Source of the DNA: Leptolyngbya sp. FACHB-60
GTDB taxonomy: Bacteria > Cyanobacteriota > Cyanobacteriia > Phormidesmidales > Phormidesmidaceae
Direction of reading: 5' to 3'
DNA: 64,000 nt
Assembly: GCF_014695775.1 (NCBI RefSeq)
Contig: NZ_JACJOX010000017.1
Span: 186,001 to 250,000, forward strand
In this document: one piece after another, positions 17,920 to 27,945 of the stretch
Layout of the letters: every line of letters starts with the position of its first letter
Numbering within the stretch: position 1 is the stretch's first letter
Position numbers and translations under genes: made by a program
Notes under the pieces: generated by a model
What the model saw: only the letters and a program-made list of their open reading frames with translations
Databases searched by the model: none
Told to the model about the DNA's origin: nothing

Positions 17920-18381
17920 ATGACCTCGATCATCTACAAACAGCCTCAACCAGGCGACGAATACTCGATCAGTGGATGCCTGTGGGCGGCTGCCGATCTG
18001 TGGGAACTCACCGACGGCACCCCCGACAGTGTGGCTGAGTGGCTTCAACTCTGCCATCCAGAGGAGTTGAGAGAGCGAATATTAAGCGGCCAAAAAACGC
18101 GAGTTGCCACCTGGAATGGGGTAGTTGTTGGCTTTATTGCCTTTAAGCGCGGCAATCATCTGTCGTTGTTATTCGTCCGCAGAGAATTCTCTGGGCAGGG
18201 CATTGGCCGAGCGCTGTTTCATCAATGCGTTTTTGACTTAGACACAGTCACGGTCAACGCCGCTGAAGCCGCAGTGGGCTTTTATCAAAAGATAGGGTTT
18301 AGGCCCCAGGGCGATCGCTTCTTGAAGCATGGAATATGGGGCATACCCATGGTCTGGATTAACCCTGCCGCAAGTCCCTAG
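17920..18381 (+). CDS. GNAT-family N-acetyltransferase
   Basis: A 153-residue GNAT protein. The acetyl-CoA-binding stretch VRREFSGQGIGRALFHQC has the R/Q-x-x-G-x-G/A pattern, and the C-terminal AAVGFYQKIGFRPQGDRF is the usual beta6-alpha4 element. The ATG at 17920 is one base after the sensor kinase stop, with a G-rich ribosome-binding region inside the kinase end; an upstream in-frame start at 17824 lies within kinase coding sequence and is rejected. The substrate is unknown. Coupling to a sensor kinase is unusual and might reflect a shared signal. Confidence 0.82.
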   Translation: MTSIIYKQPQPGDEYSISGCLWAAADLWELTDGTPDSVAEWLQLCHPEELRERILSGQKTRVATWNGVVVGFIAFKRGNHLSLLFVRREFSGQGIGRALFHQCVFDLDTVTVNAAEAAVGFYQKIGFRPQGDRFLKHGIWGIPMVWINPAASP

Positions 18382-18816
18382 GGGAAGCCTTGTCCAAGTT
18401 CACCACGCTTCTTCCCTCTTGAGGTGGATGGGCCAATCGCCTGGTTGCCATAATTTTGAACCTAGGGAATGCTTCTTAACCCCATTTGAAAAACATCAAC
18501 GGAGGTTAAGCGCAACCGACGGTTTTTCAAAAGCGGGTTAAAATCAGCAAAGCTATAATCACCGGGTAGACCACTCAGCGATTGCGTCAGTCGCCCCCTA
18601 GTGCCCAATGCTGCCACTGCTGTCAATCGCTCCCAGGTGAGCCCCACGGCATTTATTCCGGCCTTTTAGCATTTTACCAATCTGCCGCATCGTCCCCAGG
18701 GCAATGATCCCCGGCCCCAAGCTTTTTCTAAAACCCAATCTCTGGTTGCGGCTCGGCTAACGTTAAGCCGGCCGCTGCGCTCAGGATTTTCTCAATTCCT
18801 CACCCATTTTTCTCCT
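18382..18816. other. gene-free region containing a long imperfect hairpin
   Basis: About 435 bp upstream of the GH57 gene. The clear structure is an imperfect palindrome at 18476-18541. The outer arms TTAACCC/GGGTTAA and the longer TTTGAAAAAC/GTTTTTCAAA enclose a second stem CGGAGGTT/AACCGACG that would contain tandem G-A pairs. No T-run follows either arm. It could be a structured leader RNA or a small mobile repeat. Nothing else is recognisable. Confidence 0.5.
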
Positions 18817-21480
18817 ATGGCTGATTCACTCCAGCATTCGGCATTGCAGGCTGCTCCTGCGGCCCCCACGGCCTATGATGGCCCCCACGATGGACTGATC
18901 CCCGCTGTTAGCACGGGGGTTTTTGTTTGCGTACACGGGCACTTTTACCAGCCGCCCCGCGAAAATCCCTACCTGGATGCGATCGAGAAGCAGCCCAGTG
19001 CAGCCCCCTTCCACAACTGGAATGAGCGCATTCACCACGAGTGCTACCGGCCCAACGCTTACGCCCGCATTCTCAACAATCGTGGCGAGGTGGTGCGCAT
19101 TGTCAACACCTTTGAATACATCAGCTTCAACATTGGCCCCACCCTGATGAGCTGGATGGAGCGCCACGACCTGGAAACCTACCAGCGCATCATCGACGCC
19201 GATCGCAACAGCTGTGCAAGGTTGAGCGGCCACGGCAATGCGATCGCCCAGGTCTATAACCACATCATTCTGCCCCTGGCCAACCCGCGCGACAAAGTCA
19301 CCCAGGTGCACTGGGGCATTGAAGACTTTCGCCGCCGCTTTGGCCGCCAGCCTGAGGGCATTTGGCTGGCTGAAACTGCCATTGATTACCCCACCCTAGA
19401 CGTGCTCCACGCCGAGGGGATCAAGTTCACGATTTTGGCTCCGTCGCAGGTGCAGCGCTGCCGCCCGATGGTCAGCTACAACGGCGAACGCGACACCTGG
19501 CAAGAAGTCGGCGGCGGTCAGATTGATCCCAGCCGTCCCTACCGCTGCTTTCTCAAGCATGCCGACGGCAGCCCCGACCCCAGCCGCTACATCGATATCT
19601 TCTTCTACGACGGCCCGATCTCCCGCGACATGGGCTTTAACGACGTGCTGAGTTCATCCCAGCATTTTGTCGGGCGCATTGGCCAGGCCATCCACGGGGA
19701 TCACCGGCCCTTTCAGCTGATTTCGGTGGCTACCGACGGCGAAACCTTTGGCCACCACCGGGGCGGGGCTGAAAAAGCCCTCGCCTACGCCCTTACCGAA
19801 GAATTCCCTCGCCAGGGCTGGACGGTGACCAACTACGCCCACTACCTGGCTACCCACCCGCCCACCTGGGAAGCTGAACTGAAGCCCGTCACCGCCTGGA
19901 GCTGCTCCCACGGTGTCGATCGCTGGCAGGATGACTGCGGCTGTGGCGGTGGCGGCGAATGGCATCAGCAGTGGCGTCGTCCCCTGCGCGACACCCTTGA
20001 CTGGCTGCGCGATCAACTCGTTGCCGTCTATGAAGCGCATGGCTCTGACCTGCTGCGCGATCCCTGGGCGGCGCGCAATGCCTACGTGGCGGTGATGGGC
20101 GATCGCAGCCCTGACAACCTTGACGCTTTCTTTGCCACCCACCAAAGCCGCAAACTCTCGGCGATCGAGCGGGTCACCACCCTGCAACTGCTCGAAATGC
20201 AGCGCCACGCCCTGTTTATGTACACCAGCTGCGGCTGGTTCTTTGAAGAGCTCTCGCGCCCCGAGGGAACCCAAATTCTGCGCTACGCCGCCCGTGCCAT
20301 GGAGCTAGCGGGCGAAGTCTCGGGGATCGCTTTGGAAGCCGATTTTGTGAAGCGCCTGGGTCTCGCCCCCAGCAACATTAGCGAATTTGTCCATGGGTCT
20401 GGCGTCTACGAGGCCCTGGTGAAGCCCTCCCGCATTTCGCTGGAGCAGGTGGTAGCCCACTACGCCATGGGGTCACTGTTTACCGATTACCACCGCGAAC
20501 AGACCGTCTACTGCTATACCGTCGAGCAGCACGACTATCGCCGCCAGCGCATGGGGCCCATTTCCCTCGCGGTGGGCCTGGTCGAGATCACCTCCACCAT
20601 CACCCGCGAAAGTATCAGCCTTGCCTTTGCCGTGGTTCACCTGGGCGGCTGGGATTTCCACTGCGGAATCAAGGGAGTGCGATCGCGCCTCGATTACACC
20701 CAGGCCAAAGCTGCCGTGTTTGAAAGCCTCAGCCAGGCCAGTGCCGCCCAGGTGATTCTTGCTATCAACAGCGCCTTTGGCCCCCACACCTACGGCCTGC
20801 AAGACCTGTTTGCTGAAGAGCGCCACCGCATGATGGGCCTGCTCTCCCAAGACACCCTGCTGCGCCTTGACCAGCTCTACGCCCAGGTCTACCGCGACAA
20901 TTACGGTGTGCTACGCGCCTTCCACCGCGACGGCCTGCCCGTGCCTAAGGAACTGCAAGTGGCGGCAGACATCGCCCTCAGCCACCGGGCGATGGAGGTG
21001 CTGCAATCTCTTGAACGCGAGACCAGCGACCCCACCGCCAGCCCCCTGCGCCAGGGGAGCGACTATTTGAATGAACTGGAGGCGATCGCCACCGAAGCCA
21101 GCACCTGCAATGCCTCGCTGTCGCTAGCGGCGGCCAAGCCCATGCTGGAGCGGCTGATCGGGCGATCGGTCTGGCAAATTCTCAACCAGGAACCCACAGA
21201 ATCCCTTGCCGCCGATGTGGATTGGCTGGGGCGACTGGTCAATCTAGGTCAGCAGCTTAACCTGGGTCTTTCCCTAGAGCGACCTCAGGAGTTGTACTAC
21301 CAGCACCTCAACCGCCAGGTGTTTGCCCTGCTCAAGCAGGCAGCGGTGTCTAGAAAGCCTCTCGGCCAAGATAGCCGCGCCCAGGTCAACGACATCCTCC
21401 GCCTCGGTGAATACCTATCAATGGACGTGGGAGCCGTGCTGAAAGCGCTGGATCACCTCGATCCCGGTCGGCCTGCATAA
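18817..21480 (+). CDS. GH57-family glycoside hydrolase with DUF3536-type C-terminal part
   Basis: An 887-aa cytosolic glycosidase, probably an alpha-glucan-acting enzyme of the amylase/amylopullulanase kind. The N-terminal barrel starts with VHGHFYQPPRENPYLDAIE, the first GH57 motif; GIWLAETAIDYPTLDVL contains the likely nucleophile Glu, and ATDGETFGHHRGGAEKALAY the likely acid/base Asp. The C-terminal half (about residues 430-880) is the helical extension commonly found fused to cyanobacterial GH57 enzymes. No signal peptide is seen. A role in glycogen turnover is inferred. A small antitoxin-like frame starts 16 nt after the stop. Confidence 0.88.
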   Translation: MADSLQHSALQAAPAAPTAYDGPHDGLIPAVSTGVFVCVHGHFYQPPRENPYLDAIEKQPSAAPFHNWNERIHHECYRPNAYARILNNRGEVVRIVNTFEYISFNIGPTLMSWMERHDLETYQRIIDADRNSCARLSGHGNAIAQVYNHIILPLANPRDKVTQVHWGIEDFRRRFGRQPEGIWLAETAIDYPTLDVLHAEGIKFTILAPSQVQRCRPMVSYNGERDTWQEVGGGQIDPSRPYRCFLKHADGSPDPSRYIDIFFYDGPISRDMGFNDVLSSSQHFVGRIGQAIHGDHRPFQLISVATDGETFGHHRGGAEKALAYALTEEFPRQGWTVTNYAHYLATHPPTWEAELKPVTAWSCSHGVDRWQDDCGCGGGGEWHQQWRRPLRDTLDWLRDQLVAVYEAHGSDLLRDPWAARNAYVAVMGDRSPDNLDAFFATHQSRKLSAIERVTTLQLLEMQRHALFMYTSCGWFFEELSRPEGTQILRYAARAMELAGEVSGIALEADFVKRLGLAPSNISEFVHGSGVYEALVKPSRISLEQVVAHYAMGSLFTDYHREQTVYCYTVEQHDYRRQRMGPISLAVGLVEITSTITRESISLAFAVVHLGGWDFHCGIKGVRSRLDYTQAKAAVFESLSQASAAQVILAINSAFGPHTYGLQDLFAEERHRMMGLLSQDTLLRLDQLYAQVYRDNYGVLRAFHRDGLPVPKELQVAADIALSHRAMEVLQSLERETSDPTASPLRQGSDYLNELEAIATEASTCNASLSLAAAKPMLERLIGRSVWQILNQEPTESLAADVDWLGRLVNLGQQLNLGLSLERPQELYYQHLNRQVFALLKQAAVSRKPLGQDSRAQVNDILRLGEYLSMDVGAVLKALDHLDPGRPA

Positions 21481-21496
21481 AAAGGCCGACATCAAT

Positions 21497-21694
21497 ATGA
21501 GCGGCCAAGACTCAACCAATACCTCTCGTACTAATTGGGCGGCACTAGAGACAATGGAGGATGAAGGGATTGACTATTCCGACATTCCTCCTTTGACGGG
21601 AAAGTTCTTTGATAAGCACTACCAAATTTTGACCGTCCGTTTGTATTTGAATTGTTATGGGGCGCTACTGCAACGCACCTTCTTAACAACTTGA
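21497..21694 (+). CDS. BrnA-like antitoxin fragment, C-terminus altered
   Basis: A 65-aa frame whose first 40 residues (NWAALETMEDEGIDYSDIPP) match the small acidic proteins annotated in cyanobacteria as BrnA-type or uncharacterised antitoxins. Those usually end soon after PPL.(D/E).FF with a short basic tail. Here the sequence runs on as KHYQILTVRLYLNCYG, unlike that tail, and overlaps the 3' end of the opposite-strand hydrolase by 40 nt. No BrnT toxin gene is adjacent. It is probably a remnant, though a diverged functional protein cannot be excluded. Confidence 0.5.
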   Translation: MSGQDSTNTSRTNWAALETMEDEGIDYSDIPPLTGKFFDKHYQILTVRLYLNCYGALLQRTFLTT

Positions 21695-22668
21695 CGAATT
21701 GCATCAATGACTAGTTCTGGTTTATCGAGGTGGATTGCATGTCCACTTTCATGGGCAATAATGTGAACGCCTTGGGACGACTCATTGGCTAGATCTGCAT
21801 GTAATACTTGCAGTTTATCAACTACCTCTTGGGTTATGTCAAAATCTGGTTTTCCAGCTGACAAAACAATGAGAGGAATATCAGGAAACGATTTTGTCTG
21901 GCGTACCTGTTCGACTTGGTGCATGCTGGCTGATACCGCAGCCGACTCCTGAGCAAAGGTTTTCCCAAACTGGGTTTGAGAATAGAGTGCTTTGGCACGA
22001 GATCGCATTGAAGATGGGAATTTTTGGAATAAACCAGCCGCCATCGGCAAAGAATCAAGGGCGATGAGCAAACGAAGCAGACCAGTACGTCCCATTATTG
22101 GCACTACGTAGGTTAACAGTCCTTCAAGTCGTTTGTTCAATTCAACCCATTCGACTGGTGTGTCTTCATACATTCGCTCATGAGCGACATCCACTAAAAC
22201 CATCCCAACCACCTCTTCGGGATAGTGATAGGCAAATAAGCGAGTGAATAAACCACTTAAAGACATTCCCACTAAGACATAAGGTGGTTCAATTTCAACC
22301 TCTCCTAAAAGTTGCCGCAACTCACTAACGACTTGCTCAGCGGTACGCGGTTCTGAACTTACATCACTCCAGCCATAGCCTGCTCGATCGTAGGTCAAGA
22401 TTCTCGTAAATTTGGCAACTTCAGGCTGTACTGATTGCCAATCTAGGTGAGTACCTCCGGTTCCACTATCTATAATGACTGTTGGGAGACCTTCACCCAT
22501 CATTTGATAGTGCCAGTTCTTACCGTTGATTTGAACTACTTTTCCAGGTGGCAGAAACCTTCGGCGATCGCGACTTGTGGCAAGTGCTTGATAAATTGCT
22601 CCAAACCCAACTACTCCAATCACCACCCCAATGGGTACAACAAGCCATAGCATCTGGTTAATTCCCAA
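21655..22668 (-). CDS. membrane-anchored alpha/beta hydrolase
   Basis: A 337-aa alpha/beta-hydrolase-fold protein with one N-terminal membrane segment (residues about 6-28). The oxyanion region DSGTGGTHLDW, the nucleophile elbow GMSLSG and the catalytic His in AHESGHAIHLDKPELV are present; an Asp around GKPDFDITQE may complete the triad. It is AT-richer than its neighbours and uses different codons, which suggests later acquisition. The substrate is unknown. It is convergent with the GH57-antitoxin unit, overlapping the antitoxin frame. Confidence 0.82.
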   Translation of the reverse strand: MGINQMLWLVVPIGVVIGVVGFGAIYQALATSRDRRRFLPPGKVVQINGKNWHYQMMGEGLPTVIIDSGTGGTHLDWQSVQPEVAKFTRILTYDRAGYGWSDVSSEPRTAEQVVSELRQLLGEVEIEPPYVLVGMSLSGLFTRLFAYHYPEEVVGMVLVDVAHERMYEDTPVEWVELNKRLEGLLTYVVPIMGRTGLLRLLIALDSLPMAAGLFQKFPSSMRSRAKALYSQTQFGKTFAQESAAVSASMHQVEQVRQTKSFPDIPLIVLSAGKPDFDITQEVVDKLQVLHADLANESSQGVHIIAHESGHAIHLDKPELVIDAIRQVVKKVRCSSAP

Positions 22669-22856
22669 ACTTACATACGTTTACGCTTTTCCACAGATTG
22701 CTTTCTAACTACGCCCAAGAGATAACTTGAGCCACATAACAACTCATTATGCCGACAGCTTCCGTATAACTCCCCTCAGGAACGTAATTACATAGATAAT
22801 CCTTAAAAGGGTAAGTTGGGTGGGAGCAGCTTTACTCTCAACAACCTTACCTCCAA

Positions 22857-24602
22857 CTAATCTGCTGGAATGTGGCTAGAGAACACATAGATTCGCTGGC
22901 TCTCTAGACTGCCGCAGAGGTCGGAGGGCTTGACGGTTTCAGGGGTTGGCACCGCATCGTGGTGAAAGACTTGGCGATCGAGGCCGACCTGCAAGCCGCT
23001 GAAGGGATCGCTGCCGCTAGAGATTAAGAAAGCGAGCTGGTCGATTTCGGGCCAGGCGGCGAGTTTGTCGAGCAGGGTGGCGATCGCATTCATCTGCGGC
23101 TGCTCACAGTCGTGGTACCAGGCTTCGGCCCCTTCGACCGGCAGGGTATCTAACCCCAAGTTCACAATCAGATCGGGCTGGCTAAATAGCGCTGCCGCTA
23201 CCGGGCGGGCTTCCTCTTGCAGCATGAGTCCTTGGCTATGGGCCAGCTCGCGCAGGTGCTCTAGCTTTTGGTAACGCTCCTGCACCGGCAGATCGCCGCT
23301 GCGCCAGTGGATCGCCACCGTGGCCAGGTAAGTCTGCACCAGTAGGTGGCCCAGCTTTTGGGCCTTAGTGGCCAGGTAGCTTGAGTTGTGGTCGGTAGCT
23401 TCAATGATTAGCGGCACCCGGTTCACCATATCCAGGCCATAGCCCTTGATGCCGGCAATTTTGCGGGGGTTGTTGGTAATCAGGCAAAACTTCTGCACAC
23501 CGATGTCGTTGAGAATCTGCGCGCCGATGCCGTAATTGCGCTGGTCTACCGGCAGGCCCAGTTTTTCGTTGGCCTCTACGGTGTCGAGACCCATATCTTG
23601 CAGAGAATAGGCTTTGAGCTTGTTGACCAGGCCAATGCCGCGCCCCTCTTGGCGCAGGTAAACCACCACGCCGCGCCCGGCAGCATCAATCATTTTTAGC
23701 GCCGCCTGAAGCTGCATGCGGCAGTCGCAGCGCAAAGAGCCAAAGGCATCGCCGGTCAGGCATTCGGAGTGGACGCGCACCATCACCGACTGGTCAGCAA
23801 AGGCGGCGGGGTCGCCTTTGACCATAGCCACATGCTCTGAGCCGTCGAGCAGGTTGCGGTAGGCGTAGATGGCAAAGTCGCCAAACTGAGTGGGCATTTT
23901 CGCCACCGCCTCGCGCTGCACAAAGCGCTCGTGTTGCAGGCGATAGTGAATTAAATCGGCGATGCTGATCAGCTTGAGGCCAAAGGTTTTGGCGTACTTG
24001 ACCAGCTCTGGCAGCCGAGCCATGGAGCCGTCAGGATTCTGAATTTCGCAGATCACCCCGGCGGGGTAGAGCCCCGCCAGCCGAGCCAGATCGACCCCGG
24101 CTTCGGTATGACCGGCCCGTTTGAGCACGCCGCCTTCCTTGGCCCGCAGCGGAAAGATGTGCCCCGGACGACGCAGATCTTGGGGGCGAGCATTGGGGTT
24201 GATGGCGACTTGAATGGTGCGGGCACGATCGTCGGCGGAAATGCCCGTGGTGACGCCCCAACTCAAGGCGGCATCGATGCTGACGGTGAAGGCGGTTTGC
24301 TCGTTCTCGTCTTCAAAGGCGCTGGGGCTGACCATCAGTGGAAGATCCAGTTGATCGAGCCGTTCGCCGGTCATGGCCAAGCAGATCAGCCCCCGCGCTT
24401 CCACCGCCATAAAGTTAATATTGTCGGGAGTGGCAAACTGGGCCGCGCAGATCACGTCCCCTTCGTTCTCGCGGTTTTCGTCATCGACCACCACGATCGA
24501 CTTACCGGCGGCCAGGTCGTGGAGTGCCGACTCGATGGAGTCAAACTGAAAACCGGGCGGCAGTTCAAGCTCGGCGAGGGAGGGTTTGGGGGCTTGAGAC
24601 AT
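22857..24602 (-). CDS. ribBA: bifunctional riboflavin synthesis protein RibBA
   Basis: The N-terminal part (about residues 20-220) is DHBP synthase, with VVVDDENRENEGD and RAGHTEAGVDLARLAG. The following part (about 225-420) is GTP cyclohydrolase II, with the zinc cysteines in SECLTGDAFGSLRCDC and the RQEGRGIGL loop. It makes the two precursors of riboflavin from ribulose 5-phosphate and GTP. About 140 extra C-terminal residues of unknown role follow, a length I associate with cyanobacterial RibBA. Start: an in-frame GTG at 24623 also exists; the ATG at 24602 gives the more usual length. No FMN riboswitch was recognised upstream. Confidence 0.93.
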   Translation of the reverse strand: MSQAPKPSLAELELPPGFQFDSIESALHDLAAGKSIVVVDDENRENEGDVICAAQFATPDNINFMAVEARGLICLAMTGERLDQLDLPLMVSPSAFEDENEQTAFTVSIDAALSWGVTTGISADDRARTIQVAINPNARPQDLRRPGHIFPLRAKEGGVLKRAGHTEAGVDLARLAGLYPAGVICEIQNPDGSMARLPELVKYAKTFGLKLISIADLIHYRLQHERFVQREAVAKMPTQFGDFAIYAYRNLLDGSEHVAMVKGDPAAFADQSVMVRVHSECLTGDAFGSLRCDCRMQLQAALKMIDAAGRGVVVYLRQEGRGIGLVNKLKAYSLQDMGLDTVEANEKLGLPVDQRNYGIGAQILNDIGVQKFCLITNNPRKIAGIKGYGLDMVNRVPLIIEATDHNSSYLATKAQKLGHLLVQTYLATVAIHWRSGDLPVQERYQKLEHLRELAHSQGLMLQEEARPVAAALFSQPDLIVNLGLDTLPVEGAEAWYHDCEQPQMNAIATLLDKLAAWPEIDQLAFLISSGSDPFSGLQVGLDRQVFHHDAVPTPETVKPSDLCGSLESQRIYVFSSHIPAD

Positions 24603-24904
24603 CTCCGCTTCTGGGTTGGGCACGGTAGGGCGAACCTGTAGAAAGTACGATTACTTCTAAAATTCTAGCTTTATGGCCTACGCTTCACCGGCAGAATAGC
24701 TACATCCTTTGATGGGCAGCGACTTCGCTAACCCCGGCATGAGACAACAAGCCCACGGCAGCATCCCAAGCCACCATGTTGAATTGAGATTACTGGTTTA
24801 CTATTACAGTGCTGATCTAAAGGGAAGGGGCTAACCGGGTTAGCGATCGCCCCCCACAGCTGCCCTACTCCCTTACATCCCTCAACCTAGCCAGCCCCAG
24901 AACC

Positions 24905-25969
24905 ATGAGCGAGTCACCCGTCGGAAAAATCAAAGTCGGCATTGTGGGCGCGTCGGGCTATGGAGGGGTACAGCTGGTGCGGCTACTCACTCAACACCCC
25001 GGAGTAGAGCTAGTTTACTTGGGAGGTGACAGCAGCGCTGGGCAGCCCTACACCGATATCTATCCTCACCTAGCCGGCTCCGTCAATTTGACGATAGAAG
25101 CTGTGGATTTGGGCGAAATTGCCCAGCGTTGCCAGGTAGTGTTTCTGTCGCTACCCAACGGGCTGGCTTACACCATGGCCCCGACACTACTAGAGCGGGG
25201 CTGCCGGGTGCTCGACCTCTCGGCCGACTACCGCTTTGAGAATTTGAACACCTACCAGTCGTGGTACGGGGGCGATCGCACCGACCAGGGCATTGCGGGC
25301 GAAGCCGTGTACGGGCTGCCCGAGCTATTTCGCGATCGCATTCGCAACGCCCGCCTGGTAGGCTGCCCCGGCTGCTACCCCACCGCCAGCCTGCTCGGCA
25401 TTGCCCCGCTGCTCAAGCAGGGCCTCGCCCAGCCCGAGACTCTCATTATCGATGCCAAGTCTGGCACCTCTGGCGGTGGTCGAGTGGCCAAAACCAGCAT
25501 GTTGCTCTCCGAGGCGAGCAACTCCTTGGGAGCCTACGGCGTTGCCCGCCACCGTCACACTCCCGAAATTGAAGCAATATGTACGGGTTTGGCCAGCCAA
25601 GAAGTGATGGTGCAGTTTACACCCCACATCATTCCTATGGTGCGGGGCATTTTGGCCACCATCTACGCTACCCTACGCGACCCCGGCCTGGTGCGCGACG
25701 ATCTGCTCACTATCTACAGCGCCTTCTACCGCTCGTCCCCCTGGGTGACAGTGCTGCCCAGCGGCACCTACCCCCAAACCAAGTGGGCCTGGGGCACCAA
25801 CCGCTGCTACATCGGCCTCGAAACCGATGCCCGCACCGGCCGGGTAGTTGTCATGTCAGCGATCGACAACTTGATGAAAGGCCAGGCTTCTCAAGCCGTG
25901 CAGTGCTTCAACCTGATGATGGGCCTCGAAGAAGGTCTTGGTCTACCGACCACTACCTTTTATCCCTAA
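24905..25969 (+). CDS. argC: N-acetyl-gamma-glutamyl-phosphate reductase ArgC
   Basis: ArgC reduces N-acetylglutamyl phosphate to the semialdehyde in arginine synthesis. The N-terminal nucleotide-binding motif [17 protein letters not shown] and the active-site cysteine motif [14 protein letters not shown] are intact. [12 protein letters not shown] and the catalytic histidine region RHRHTPEIE follow. The 354-aa length is normal. It is divergent from ribBA across 280-300 bp and stands alone; other arg genes are not nearby. Confidence 0.95.
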   Translation: MSESPVGKIKVGIVGASGYGGVQLVRLLTQHPGVELVYLGGDSSAGQPYTDIYPHLAGSVNLTIEAVDLGEIAQRCQVVFLSLPNGLAYTMAPTLLERGCRVLDLSADYRFENLNTYQSWYGGDRTDQGIAGEAVYGLPELFRDRIRNARLVGCPGCYPTASLLGIAPLLKQGLAQPETLIIDAKSGTSGGGRVAKTSMLLSEASNSLGAYGVARHRHTPEIEAICTGLASQEVMVQFTPHIIPMVRGILATIYATLRDPGLVRDDLLTIYSAFYRSSPWVTVLPSGTYPQTKWAWGTNRCYIGLETDARTGRVVVMSAIDNLMKGQASQAVQCFNLMMGLEEGLGLPTTTFYP

Positions 25970-26152
25970 GTTGGCCTTTGTCCAGCACTACTTGTGGGCC
26001 TCCCGTCTTTTCCAGACATCACGGGATGGCCCTGAATATGTTAAAGTCCCTCGCCCCATCTTCGACACCTGGACCGAGTTACTCTGCCATGCCGCTTAAT
26101 TGGATAAAGTCGACTTAGTTGTCAGGGACTATCAAGGAGGTTTAATGCTTGT

Positions 26153-27856
26153 TTAGAGGGCTGTCAGATTGTCGACTTTTGCTCTAGCTGCCTCTGCTAC
26201 GACTTCAATCAACTGAATTGGATCAATGGGTTTAGAGAGGAATTCTTGGAAGCCACCTGAGAGTGCTTGATTTCGATCTTCTGGCTTGGCATAGGCCGTT
26301 AGGGCGATCGCCGGGATTGTCCTCTCCCGTTTTTGTTCAACCATCCGAACTCGTTGCAGTAGTTCATAACCATTTTCGTTGGGCATGGCAATGTCACTCA
26401 ACAACACATCGGGGTGCGAGTGTTGGAGGTAATCTATTACCTCTTGCCCACTCGCCACCGCCGTGACTTGAGCACCCGCTAGCTCCAGCGCGGTCACTAG
26501 ATAGTTTCGGTTATCAACATTGTCATCTACCACCAAAACAGAGATATTCTCTAGGGCTAAATCGCTAGGCAATGACTCCGGGTTTGGCATCTCAGCAGAT
26601 GGGTCAAGTTGGGTTGGAGTGTGCAACGGCAGAACGATAGTAAAGGTCGTGCCTTTGTCCTTGCCCTCGCTGGCAGCGTCAATTTTGCCGCCGTGAAGCT
26701 CAACGAGTTGGCGGACGATCGCCAATCCTAGCCCTAACCCATCATGAGAACGGGTAGAAGACGAATCTGCTTGGCGAAAGTATTCAAAAATCTGAGGTAG
26801 AAAATCAGAATCAATGCCGACTCCGGTGTCAGTTACAGTGATTTGGGCAAATGCAGCGTTTGGCAAGAGGTGTTGAGCTGTTCGTTCTGACTCTTGGTTT
26901 TTGCTCATTATCCACAACTCATTCCCCATGATTCGCTTTAACCCCACCTCAACCTGCCCACTTTCTGGCGTAAATTTAATGGCGTTTGAGAGTAAATTGC
27001 GAAGGATTTGCTGTAGGCGCTGCATGTCGCCGCTAACAATGCAGCGATCGGACGTAAACTCACTCGTCAGCTGAATACCTTTTTCGTTGGCGGCAGGACG
27101 AATGGACTCCAGTTCGTTTGAAATTACATTGAGCAAGTTGATCGGGTGTTGATGAATTTTCACTTTGCCGCTGGTAAGACGGGCGACATCCAAGATGTCA
27201 TCAATGAGTTGCGCCTGAGATAGGGCATTGCGATTAATAGTTTCGAGCGCGCGGCTCGCCGTGCTCTCGTCAAGTTTGCCTGCTATCAATAGTTGTGACC
27301 AGCCTAAAATCGCGTTGAGCGGGGTTCGTAGTTCATGGGAAACGATCGCCATGAATTCATCTTTCATGCGGTTGGCAGATTCTGCTTGTTGACGAGCAAA
27401 CTGTTCCTGGATAATCTCGACCTTCTGCATGGCTAATTCTGCTGATTGCCGCTGGATCTCCTGGGTCTTTTTGAACAATTCAACAAATACAAAGACTTTG
27501 GAAATGAGAATTTCGGGGTTAATCGGTTTGAGTAAATAATCCACTGCTCCCAACGCGTAGCCCTTCATCTGCAACTGATCGTCGGTGCTAAAAGCGGTGA
27601 CGAAGATGATTGGTGTATGCTCCGATCGCTCTCGCTGCCGAATGATGGATGCGGTTTCAAATCCATCCATTCCTGGCATTTCCACATCTAACAGAATCGC
27701 AGCAAAATCCTGATTTAGCAGACACCGAAGCGCTTCTTTTCCGGATTGAGCTTTCACGAGGTTCTGCCCCAGTTTGCACAAGATCTCTTCTAGGGCGATC
27801 AAGTTTTCTACGCGATCGTCAACCAGAAGAATGTTGGCTTTGAGTTCAGAGGGCAT
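26153..27856 (-). CDS. cytosolic hybrid histidine kinase REC-HisKA-HATPase-REC
   Basis: The N-terminal receiver (ILLVDDRVENL, acceptor Asp in ILLDVEMPGMDG, Lys in LLKPI) is followed by a short helical linker. A histidine kinase core has H-box [16 protein letters not shown]-box LLSNAIKFTP, G1 VTDTGVGIDS and GLGLGLAIVRQLVELHGG. A second receiver has SVLVVDDNVDN, acceptor Asp in VLLSDIAMPNENG and Lys in FLSKPI. No transmembrane segment is present. The ATG at 27856 fits the start of the receiver better than the open frame to 27895. It follows the giant kinase gene by about 50-90 bp on the same strand, suggesting a shared phosphorelay. Confidence 0.9.
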   Translation of the reverse strand: MPSELKANILLVDDRVENLIALEEILCKLGQNLVKAQSGKEALRCLLNQDFAAILLDVEMPGMDGFETASIIRQRERSEHTPIIFVTAFSTDDQLQMKGYALGAVDYLLKPINPEILISKVFVFVELFKKTQEIQRQSAELAMQKVEIIQEQFARQQAESANRMKDEFMAIVSHELRTPLNAILGWSQLLIAGKLDESTASRALETINRNALSQAQLIDDILDVARLTSGKVKIHQHPINLLNVISNELESIRPAANEKGIQLTSEFTSDRCIVSGDMQRLQQILRNLLSNAIKFTPESGQVEVGLKRIMGNELWIMSKNQESERTAQHLLPNAAFAQITVTDTGVGIDSDFLPQIFEYFRQADSSSTRSHDGLGLGLAIVRQLVELHGGKIDAASEGKDKGTTFTIVLPLHTPTQLDPSAEMPNPESLPSDLALENISVLVVDDNVDNRNYLVTALELAGAQVTAVASGQEVIDYLQHSHPDVLLSDIAMPNENGYELLQRVRMVEQKRERTIPAIALTAYAKPEDRNQALSGGFQEFLSKPIDPIQLIEVVAEAARAKVDNLTAL

Positions 27857-27945
27857 GGTGTGGAGAATTGAAGGACGGAGAGGATGCACTGCCAAGCAAA
27901 GTATGAATTGAGGGTGAGAGCAGCCCAGTTCTCACCCTTTAGCAC

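Noticed and set aside
19654..20274. 206-codon minus-strand frame
   Set aside because: Antisense to the GH57 gene; no family features.
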